From positions 1 to 11,431 of the forward strand of contig JAHLWJ010000134.1 of assembly GCA_019057975.1 (NCBI GenBank): a stretch of DNA of 11,431 bases, written 5' to 3'. Positions within the stretch are counted from its first letter, which is position 1; every line of letters starts with the position of its first letter. Below, piece after piece: positions 7,081 through 11,431 of this stretch. Below the pieces are notes generated by a model. It did not search any database, was not told the origin of the DNA, and was given only the letters and a program-made list of their open reading frames with translations. Source of the DNA: Promethearchaeota archaeon (GTDB lineage Archaea; Asgardarchaeota; Lokiarchaeia; Sigynarchaeales; SOKP01). Position numbers and translations under genes: made by a program.

Positions 7081-8037
7081 TTAATGATCACATTCCCAGA
7101 AATAATGGTCATATTTCTCTTTAAATACTTCTGCTACTTCATTTCTTTGAGGTCGAATAAATTCATATCCATCTTTTAAAGTCTCATAAGTAACAGGTAA
7201 ATTTCCTAATATTTCACCATCAACTTGACATAAATATGATTCATCTTCAGGGTTTAACATTTCGATTCGAACTTTCTTACTCTGATATTCATAAATATTA
7301 GGATGGGGTGATAAAGAGCCACTGTACATTCTTTTGAATTGAATTAGTAATTTGAGTTTTTTAATATCTGCTATACTGATATCAAACAAACCATCATCAA
7401 CTTTAGCTTTTTGACAAATATACATTCCAGCACCATAAGAGCCTCCATTGCCTACTGCAACTAGATTCGCATATCCTTCATATGTTTCATTATCCATTAT
7501 AACTTTGACTTCTTTACTTTTCCATGCAAACAGTGCCTTAAGAACCATGATATTATAATTTTTTTCTTTTTTTTCATTTGCTCTTCTTGCAACCTCAGCA
7601 TCAAACCCTTGACTTCCCACACCAAGAAAATATCGCTTAATTCCATCGTCTTTGAGCGCTAATCCAATATCAGATTTGCCTGTAAAACCCTCCGCAATTA
7701 TTTCACATGCTCTTTTAATATCTGGTATAATTCCAATTACTGCTGGTACATCATTCCCAGAACCCATAGGAATAAAACCACATAATACTTCCGTATTAGA
7801 GCTAATGACTCCATGTAGAACTTCATTGCATGTTCCATCGCCTCCTGCTCCAATAACGCGATATCCATCTTTTGCTAATTGAGTGGCCAATTCTATAGCA
7901 TGTCCTGCATATTCTGTATTAATTAATTTATAAGATACGTTTAAATTGTCTAGATATTCACTTGCAAATTCAATAGGTCTTTTACCTTTTTGTGGCTTTC
8001 CAGCAAGCGGATTACAAATAATAGCATAATCTTCCAT
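7081..8037 (-). CDS. Diacylglycerol kinase-like lipid kinase (DAGK/YegS/DgkB family)
   Basis: The family phosphorylates lipid hydroxyls such as diacylglycerol or sphingoid-type alcohols at the inner membrane face using ATP. In the 318-residue form, IICNPLAGKPQKGK near the start is the first nucleotide-site motif. GAGGDGTCNEV (about 64-74) is the hallmark GGDGT loop and PMGSGNDVP (about 90-98) is the second catalytic motif. The C-terminal beta-domain follows with GNGGSYGAGM, KVDDGLFDI and CQVDGE. All key elements are present and the length is typical. A GTG at 8046 opens the frame, but GTGAT at 8046-8042 fits the archaeal anti-SD and stands four bases before the ATG at 8037, so this GTG is better read as the ribosome site and the ATG as the start. 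In an archaeon the physiological substrate may be an isoprenoid-based alcohol such as archaeol; that is inference. Confidence 0.92.
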   Translation of the reverse strand: MEDYAIICNPLAGKPQKGKRPIEFASEYLDNLNVSYKLINTEYAGHAIELATQLAKDGYRVIGAGGDGTCNEVLHGVISSNTEVLCGFIPMGSGNDVPAVIGIIPDIKRACEIIAEGFTGKSDIGLALKDDGIKRYFLGVGSQGFDAEVARRANEKKEKNYNIMVLKALFAWKSKEVKVIMDNETYEGYANLVAVGNGGSYGAGMYICQKAKVDDGLFDISIADIKKLKLLIQFKRMYSGSLSPHPNIYEYQSKKVRIEMLNPEDESYLCQVDGEILGNLPVTYETLKDGYEFIRPQRNEVAEVFKEKYDHYFWECDH

Positions 8038-8041
8038 TTTT

Positions 8042-8046
8042 ATCAC
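8042..8046 (-). promoter_or_regulatory. Shine-Dalgarno GTGAT of the lipid kinase gene
   Basis: On the minus strand GTGAT is complementary to the 3' end of archaeal 16S rRNA (ATCAC) and precedes ATG by four bases. Its first three bases form an in-frame GTG that could be mistaken for the start codon. Confidence 0.55.
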
Positions 8047-8110
8047 TTCGTATTTTAAGTAACTGAATTATAAATTTTAAAATAATTATATTATCACATT
8101 GAATAATAAA

Positions 8111-8134
8111 GTATTTAAGACTTTATTTAAATAC
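8111..8134. repeat. Perfect 8-bp inverted repeat, 8-base spacer
   Basis: GTATTTAA (8111-8118) and TTAAATAC (8127-8134) are exact reverse complements. They sit between the zinc-ribbon protein's stop at 8161 and the lipid kinase start, both minus strand. It could be an operator for the kinase group or a weak A/T hairpin after the upstream gene. No T run follows on the minus strand, which argues against a classical terminator. Confidence 0.4.
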
Positions 8135-8160
8135 ACTCTAAAACCAGTAGTTAGGATTTT

Positions 8161-8952
8161 TTACTTTCTCCACTCAAATCCACATTTGCCACAATATTTT
8201 TTCTTTCCATAAATGCGAGGATAATCCATTAGTACTATACTTTTATCTGTAACTTCATGAATAGACCCTTCATCTCCACAACTAGGACACCTCCTACGTC
8301 CAATGGGATTTTCAAGTACTACCATATTACTACTATTATTAGAACTTTCTTGTATTTCATCAAGATTTCCTTCTGATATTGATTCTATACTTTCTGATAA
8401 GGGCTCACTTTGAATTGATGCTTCAGTTTTTTCTATGAGATAATTTTCATTAATCATTATTACATATCCCTTAACTATTGAACTTATCTCTTCATTTTTA
8501 GGTAATCTAACATATTTCTCCTGAAAATTTTCGAGAAAATCTTGAGCATCATTATAATCGATAGTATAACCCTTTAACTTTATTAGTTCAATAATCTCTT
8601 GTATGATTTCTTGTTTACTTGGTAGTGTTACTTCTTTTTGTTTTGTTTGTTTAGATAAATTTAAATCATTTTCTAATTTTGCCCACATTTGCCTAATTTG
8701 AGCATCTCTTAACCGCCCCTTTATCTGAATATAGACTCTTCTTTCCGGTTCTTGTAATATAGTTATCCTATTATCTTTTTGCTCTTCTTTATCTATATCT
8801 TCATTGAAGTAACTTATACGGAGTAATGTCTTCCCTAACCTTTTTGTATTAGTTGAATACATTAAATCTTTTTGTAAAATATGCTCTACCTTTTGTCGAA
8901 TACCCTCATAATTCTGGCCATTCATATCAAATGATTGAGTTTTCTCAAACAT
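8161..8952 (-). CDS. Uncharacterised protein with C-terminal zinc ribbon
   Basis: I do not recognise a named family. The 263-residue protein has three visible parts. Residues 1-100 look folded, with basic and alternating strand-like segments such as RRVYIQIKGRL. Residues 110-172 look helical (PSKQEIIQEIIELIKLKGYT and NDAQDFLENFQEKY). A Ser/Glu-rich linker (about 177-212) leads to a zinc ribbon with Cys222, Cys225, Cys254 and Cys257, in the pattern RRCPSCGDEG...YCGKCGFEW that recalls TFIIS/RPB9-type ribbons. There is no signal peptide or membrane helix. The ribbon suggests contact with nucleic acid or the transcription machinery, but that is inference. It is transcribed divergently from the signal peptidase, and the nearest ATG sits about 26 bases from a TATA-like box, pointing to a leaderless message. 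Confidence 0.75.
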   Translation of the reverse strand: MFEKTQSFDMNGQNYEGIRQKVEHILQKDLMYSTNTKRLGKTLLRISYFNEDIDKEEQKDNRITILQEPERRVYIQIKGRLRDAQIRQMWAKLENDLNLSKQTKQKEVTLPSKQEIIQEIIELIKLKGYTIDYNDAQDFLENFQEKYVRLPKNEEISSIVKGYVIMINENYLIEKTEASIQSEPLSESIESISEGNLDEIQESSNNSSNMVVLENPIGRRRCPSCGDEGSIHEVTDKSIVLMDYPRIYGKKKYCGKCGFEWRK

Positions 8953-8968
8953 TTAAAAAATCTTAACC

Positions 8969-8982
8969 CTATAGTTTTATAG
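8969..8982 (-). promoter_or_regulatory. TATA-like promoter for a leaderless transcript
   Basis: The minus strand reads CTATAAAACTATAG, with the TATAAAAC core at 8981-8974. The core centre is about 26 bases from the ATG at 8952, the usual archaeal TATA-to-start distance. No Shine-Dalgarno sequence precedes the ATG. Together these suggest transcription starts at or next to the start codon. Confidence 0.5.
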
Positions 8983-9071
8983 TAAGTGATAATGAATGAT
9001 TAAAATCAAGAATCTATTGTTTAAAATATTAATGCAAAATTTTACCTAATTATTATAAAACAAAAAATATT

Positions 9072-9090
9072 CCCTACTTTAAAAGAAGGG
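9072..9090. repeat. Hairpin-like inverted repeat in the divergent intergenic region
   Basis: CCCTACTTT (9072-9080) and AAAGAAGGG (9082-9090) pair over nine positions with a single A/A mismatch and a one-base centre. It contains G+C triplets at both ends in an otherwise A/T-rich 262-base gap between divergent genes, which makes it stand out. It may be a regulator site shared by the zinc-ribbon gene and the signal peptidase. A terminator is unlikely because it follows no gene end. Confidence 0.35.
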
Positions 9091-9214
9091 CAAGAGAGCA
9101 AAATCTTAAAACTATTACATTTTTTTAATGGGATTTGTCGACAGATTCATTGATTATAGAAAATTTTAATTTGGATTTTAATTACATAGTCCTTAAGACG
9201 ATAAAATTATAACT

Positions 9215-9883
9215 ATGAAAAGAAAAAATATCAAAGCACCAGTCAAACATGAAAAGGAAACTTCATCAAAAAGAAAGATTGTTGTAACAATAATTTTGCT
9301 TGGTGTTGCTTTTTCTGGAGCTTTTATAGTTTATTTTATAATGCAATTCGCATTAAATACAAAAACACCAATGGTTGTTGTTGTTTCAGGTTCTATGGAA
9401 CCTAAGCTACGTAGAGGAGATTTGTGTTTTTTAAGAGGGAAAGATGCTGAAAATATAAAAAATGGTACCATCGAAGGAAAAGAAGGGGATATTATTGTTT
9501 TTAATGCACGTGGATTATGGGTTAATGCCCCTAGTGATCCGATTGTTCATAGAGTTATCGATAAGATGTATGATACTGAATGGTTATTTTTAACAAAAGG
9601 AGATGCGAACCCTATTGAAGATGCTGCTTGGGTTCCAGAAACAAGAATTTTGGGTGTAGTTGTAGGAACGATCCCTTATATAGGTTGGGTAAAAATCGTA
9701 TTAACAGATTCAGGATTATTAATTCCTCTCCTTGTAATTGTCTCAGTATTACTCGTAGTTAGTTTAGTTTGGGACATAGTTAAAAAGGAAGATGATGAGG
9801 AAGAAATAAATAGTGAAAAGAAAATTTATGACGAAACTAATATTAAAAGAGAAATTGACATTGATTTCACTAAAGACAACTGA
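9215..9883 (+). CDS. Signal peptidase I, archaeal/ER (Sec11) type
   Basis: This membrane-bound serine protease cuts signal peptides from proteins exported by Sec. Residues 21-46 form the N-terminal membrane helix, and the catalytic domain faces outward. VVVSGSMEPKLRRGD places the nucleophile at Ser60. The general base is His112 in DPIVHRV, which replaces the Lys of bacterial enzymes and marks the ER/archaeal type, and TKGDANP supplies Asp130. GDIIVFN (91-97) is the usual strand before the His. A second helix (about 168-188) is followed by a very acidic and charged cytoplasmic tail of about 34 residues (KKEDDEEEINSEKK). Length 222 is normal for archaeal enzymes with both anchors. No Shine-Dalgarno sequence precedes the ATG, so the message may be leaderless. 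Confidence 0.95.
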   Translation: MKRKNIKAPVKHEKETSSKRKIVVTIILLGVAFSGAFIVYFIMQFALNTKTPMVVVVSGSMEPKLRRGDLCFLRGKDAENIKNGTIEGKEGDIIVFNARGLWVNAPSDPIVHRVIDKMYDTEWLFLTKGDANPIEDAAWVPETRILGVVVGTIPYIGWVKIVLTDSGLLIPLLVIVSVLLVVSLVWDIVKKEDDEEEINSEKKIYDETNIKREIDIDFTKDN

Positions 9884-9984
9884 ATAGATTAGATTTATAA
9901 AATATTAAGTAAAATAATATCATATTAACACTTCGATATAAAATTATTAGAACAACGCAAATTAATAAAAAAGTTGATCATTAA

Positions 9985-10218
9985 ATGGGATGGACACCAC
10001 CAACTAAATTCACTGTTTTTATATCCTTCCTCCTGATGGCATTTGGGTTATTGATCGTAATTGACCTAGTATTTTTAGCGCCAGATTTTATGATAGTCCA
10101 GATAGAGTTAATTATCGGAGATTTCACTCAATATGAAACATGGGGCTTAATTGCAATAATTGTAATATTTCTATCTTGGCTTTTATTCTATCTTGGCGTA
10201 AGATTGGCAGGCTTATAA
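9985..10218 (+). CDS. Small two-helix membrane protein
   Basis: I do not recognise this 77-residue protein. It has two strongly hydrophobic segments, about 9-34 (FTVFISFLLMAFGLLIVIDL...) and 53-74 (WGLIAIIVIFLSWLLFYLGV), joined by a loop with two acidic residues and few charges (IELIIGDFTQYETW). This gives a helical hairpin with both ends on the same side. TGATC at 9975-9979, matching the archaeal anti-SD, stands five bases before the ATG and supports translation. It lies 101 bases after the signal peptidase on the same strand, so it may be co-transcribed; a T-rich stretch follows. It might be an accessory subunit of a membrane complex, but nothing in the sequence proves it. Confidence 0.7.
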   Translation: MGWTPPTKFTVFISFLLMAFGLLIVIDLVFLAPDFMIVQIELIIGDFTQYETWGLIAIIVIFLSWLLFYLGVRLAGL

Positions 10219-10232
10219 TTCTTCAGATTAAA

Positions 10233-10267
10233 TTTTCTTTATTTTCTTTATCTTATATTTGGTTTTT
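10233..10267 (+). terminator. T-rich archaeal terminator after the small membrane protein
   Basis: Beginning 15 bases after the stop codon the plus strand has repeated short T runs (AAATTTTCTTTATTTTC, then TTTATCTTATATTTGGTTTTT). Archaeal RNA polymerase terminates at such T-rich non-template stretches without a stable hairpin. This would separate the signal peptidase unit from Alba. Confidence 0.45.
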
Positions 10268-10397
10268 AAGTGTTCTTTAACGAATTTATTATAAGGATAT
10301 TTATCACAATAAGAAATTACTACAATTTATCCAAAATCAATATTAATCAGACAATAAAGTTTAAAATATTTCTAAAATTTCAAGAAAATATTATTAC

Positions 10398-10443
10398 CGT
10401 AATTTAAAATTAAAATTACGAGAAAACTTTAATACGTAATACG
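10398..10443 (+). promoter_or_regulatory. Cluster of CGTAAT/CGTATT motifs, possible Alba operator
   Basis: CGTAATTT (10398-10405) and AAATTACG (10413-10420) form a perfect inverted repeat with a 7-base spacer. A further CGTAAT (10435-10440) and two AATACG (10431-10436, 10438-10443) follow closely. CpG-containing steps are rare in this A/T-rich gap, so their bunching just upstream of the proposed TATA region suggests a regulator or autoregulation site. No binding protein is identified. Confidence 0.45.
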
Positions 10444-10457
10444 GAAACGCAAAAAAG

Positions 10458-10472
10458 CTATATTAAATATAG
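10458..10472 (+). promoter_or_regulatory. Palindromic TATA region of the Alba promoter
   Basis: CTATATTAAATATAG is a 15-base inverted repeat around one central base and contains a good TATA box. The purine-rich GCAAAAAAG just upstream is suitable for a B-recognition element. A start site about 25 bases downstream would give a leader of roughly 20 bases that includes the SD sequence. Confidence 0.55.
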
Positions 10473-10499
10473 ATATGCAATAAAAAATTAAAAACAAAA

Positions 10500-10503
10500 G
10501 AGG
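10500..10503 (+). promoter_or_regulatory. Shine-Dalgarno GAGG of Alba
   Basis: GAGG lies eight bases before the ATG at 10512, a good spacing, in an A-rich context expected for efficient translation. Confidence 0.6.
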
Positions 10504-10511
10504 AAACAAAA

Positions 10512-10790
10512 ATGTCAAAAGATGAAAACAATGTATTTGTCGGTCGCCGTCCAACTATGAATTATGTGATGGCTACTATGATGATCCTTAACAAAGGTGA
10601 AGAATGTACTGTCAAAGCCCGAGGTAGAGCTATTTCTCATGCAGTTGATGTGTGTGAAATTTTAAGAAATAGATTCTTAAAGGGTACTGAGTATAATGGC
10701 ATCACACTTAGCACCGAACAATTAGAAGGAGAAAATGGACAAAGTAACAACGTGTCAAGCATTGAAATTGTGTTATCACCACCAAAATAA
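10512..10790 (+). CDS. albA: Alba family DNA/RNA-binding chromatin protein
   Basis: Alba proteins are small dimeric nucleoid proteins that coat DNA and bind RNA in archaea. The 92-residue sequence is full length. VFVGRRPTMNYVMATMMILN (8-27) covers the first strand, the DNA-contacting loop and helix 1. VKARGRAISHAVDVCEILRNRF (34-55 in outline) is the family's most conserved stretch. The variable beta hairpin (about 60-78) is short, and NNVSSIEIVL (79-88) is the last strand. In Sulfolobus Sso10b the loop reads GKKPVMNY and one Lys is acetylated; here it is GRRPTMNY, so the positive charge is kept but no Lys is available. The gene has its own strong-looking promoter and SD and a T9 tract after it, so it is likely a monocistronic, highly expressed gene. 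Confidence 0.96.
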   Translation: MSKDENNVFVGRRPTMNYVMATMMILNKGEECTVKARGRAISHAVDVCEILRNRFLKGTEYNGITLSTEQLEGENGQSNNVSSIEIVLSPPK

Positions 10791-10830
10791 AGAGATTTAC
10801 ATTTTCACTTCACTCAAACAAAATAACAAC

Positions 10831-10848
10831 CTTTATCTTTTTTTTTAT
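10831..10848 (+). terminator. T-tract terminator of Alba
   Basis: CTTTATC followed by nine Ts (10838-10846) lies about 45 bases after the Alba stop, typical of archaeal T-rich termination without a G+C stem. Confidence 0.55.
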
Positions 10849-11011
10849 AATATTCCTACTCTTCGATAATCAAAAGGTTTAATTTGTGAATGTATAGCCT
10901 AATAGTTTAAAATTATGAAATTTATTTGTTTTCTAATAGAGCTAGAGGCACTGAAAATAGTGTATAACAAAAAGTCTGCAAATTTCAGTTTAATTCAGTT
11001 TTTGAGAGTTA

Positions 11012-11060
11012 AAATTCCACTTGTGATTTTCCCACAAATTCACTGGAAAAAATGGAATTT
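11012..11060. repeat. Nested inverted repeats, possible structured RNA or operator
   Basis: AAATTCCA (11012-11019) pairs exactly with TGGAATTT (11053-11060). Inside it, TTGTG (11021-11025) pairs with CACAA (11033-11037) around a 7-base loop, and GTGA/TCAC (11023-11026 / 11040-11043) offers an alternative pairing. It lies 130 bases upstream of the histone-fold gene. It could be a small RNA, leader element or protein-binding site; A/T-rich chance pairing is possible. Confidence 0.3.
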
Positions 11061-11189
11061 CAAAATATTGTCCTAAAATTACAAAGATTTAATAATACAG
11101 ATGAAAAAATAATACTTAACAAAGAAATAATTTAATTCAATTTTAAACCGTATTTTAATAAAATCTTAAAAAATTAGTAAAAAAAGAGG

Positions 11190-11393
11190 ATGAGTAAGTT
11201 GGCAAAAAAGGTTGTTGAGCCGTTATATGTTAAGTCCAAGATAAGAGAATATATTAAAGCGAAGGAATGTAATACAAGCAGCGGAGTCCTTGATGGAGAA
11301 ACTTTAAATGGCATCATCATGAGCATACTTGATAAAGCTATTGCGCGAGCAAAAGGAAATAACCGAAAGACTGTAAAAGCAAGAGATTTATAA
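11190..11393 (+). CDS. Small histone-fold protein of the RKTVxxRDL type
   Basis: The 67-residue protein has the look of a single histone fold. Helix 1 spans about 12-26 (LYVKSKIREYIKAK), the long helix 2 about 36-56 (DGETLNGIIMSILDKAIARAK), and the ending is NRKTVKARDL with almost no third helix. The ending matches the RKTV motif that contacts DNA in archaeal histones. However, the VKSK opening, the missing HMf-type N-terminus and the stop right after RDL fit the group of bacterial and archaeal histones that includes Bdellovibrio Bd0055 and the 'face-to-face' histones. It should be basic, cytoplasmic and DNA-associated. The ATG at 11190 touches GAGG (11186-11189), too close for normal SD use. 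TTG at 11199 has a 9-base spacing and gives MAKKVVEPLYVKSK, so the true start may be three codons later. Confidence 0.8.
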   Translation: MSKLAKKVVEPLYVKSKIREYIKAKECNTSSGVLDGETLNGIIMSILDKAIARAKGNNRKTVKARDL

Positions 11394-11408
11394 TCTTTCT
11401 TTTCAATC

Positions 11409-11429
11409 ACTTTTTTTTTATTTTTCTAT
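11409..11429 (+). terminator. T-tract terminator of the histone-fold gene
   Basis: After the stop codon the plus strand has nine Ts (11411-11419) followed by ATTTTTCTATT, a typical archaeal T-rich terminator about 18 bases downstream of the gene. Confidence 0.6.
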
Positions 11430-11431
11430 TC

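Larger units (their letters stand above)
10219..10511. other. Intergenic region upstream of Alba
   Basis: The first part holds the terminator-like T tracts; the last 120 bases hold the clustered motifs and promoter listed separately. Between about 10268 and 10385 I see only A/T-rich sequence with no open frame or repeat. Confidence 0.5.
10791..11189. other. 399-base non-coding stretch between Alba and the histone-fold gene
   Basis: No convincing protein gene is visible on either strand. It holds the Alba T-tract terminator, a nested inverted-repeat region (11012-11060), and at its end A/T-rich DNA with a TATA-like TTTTAATAAAAT (11153-11164) suitable as promoter for the next gene. A 27-codon frame from the ATG at 11052 is not supported by an SD or family signal. 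Confidence 0.5.

Noticed and set aside
11052..11135. 27-codon frame beginning MEFQNIVLKLQRF on the plus strand
   Set aside because: It has no Shine-Dalgarno sequence, its start overlaps the inverted repeat arm, and the length is within chance expectation.
11174..11410. Minus-strand frame with hydrophobic translation
   Set aside because: It is the complement of the histone-fold gene, which has an SD, terminator and family motif; the hydrophobicity is a by-product of the reverse frame.

Overview
The window is AT-rich (roughly 30% G+C by eye) and archaeal. The evidence is an ER/archaeal-type signal peptidase I, an Alba chromatin protein, a histone-fold protein, T-tract terminators without G+C stems, TATA-like promoters, and GGTG/GTGAT/GAGG Shine-Dalgarno sequences. 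Several zinc-ribbon proteins, a corrinoid methyltransferase pair and an uncharacterised two-helix membrane protein fit an Asgard archaeon, perhaps of the Lokiarchaeia type. That placement is an inference from gene content; no marker gene here fixes it.

Left part (1-4272, all minus strand): the first 26 codons of a short-chain dehydrogenase at the window edge, a corrinoid protein, a URO-D-fold methyltransferase just upstream of it, and a GH3 beta-glucosidase. The two methyltransfer genes look like one transcription unit that moves a methyl group through protein-bound cobalamin. With the glucosidase and the dehydrogenase, the cluster could handle methylated or methoxylated plant-type glycosides, but the substrate cannot be read from the sequence.

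Middle part (4378-8952): a plus-strand M28 / glutaminyl-cyclase-like zinc enzyme with N- and C-terminal membrane helices, which appears to start at a rare ATT codon behind a Shine-Dalgarno sequence. It converges on a minus-strand group running from 8952 down to 5562. In transcription order the group holds a C-terminal zinc-ribbon protein with a leaderless-type promoter, a diacylglycerol-kinase-like lipid kinase, a class I SAM methyltransferase, and a four-zinc-ribbon/HTH protein with a recent internal duplication.

Right part (9215-11431, all plus strand): signal peptidase I, a 77-residue two-helix membrane protein, Alba, and a small histone-fold protein of the 'RKTV..RDL' (Bd0055 / face-to-face-like) type rather than the HMf type. 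Alba has a strong-looking promoter with clustered CGTAAT-type motifs and a palindromic TATA region. Two different nucleoid proteins lie side by side, separated by a 399-base non-coding stretch with nested inverted repeats.

I saw no CRISPR array, transposon, rRNA or tRNA gene. The most interesting items are the chromatin-protein pair and its regulatory DNA, the ATT start, and the altered zinc site of the methyltransferase.
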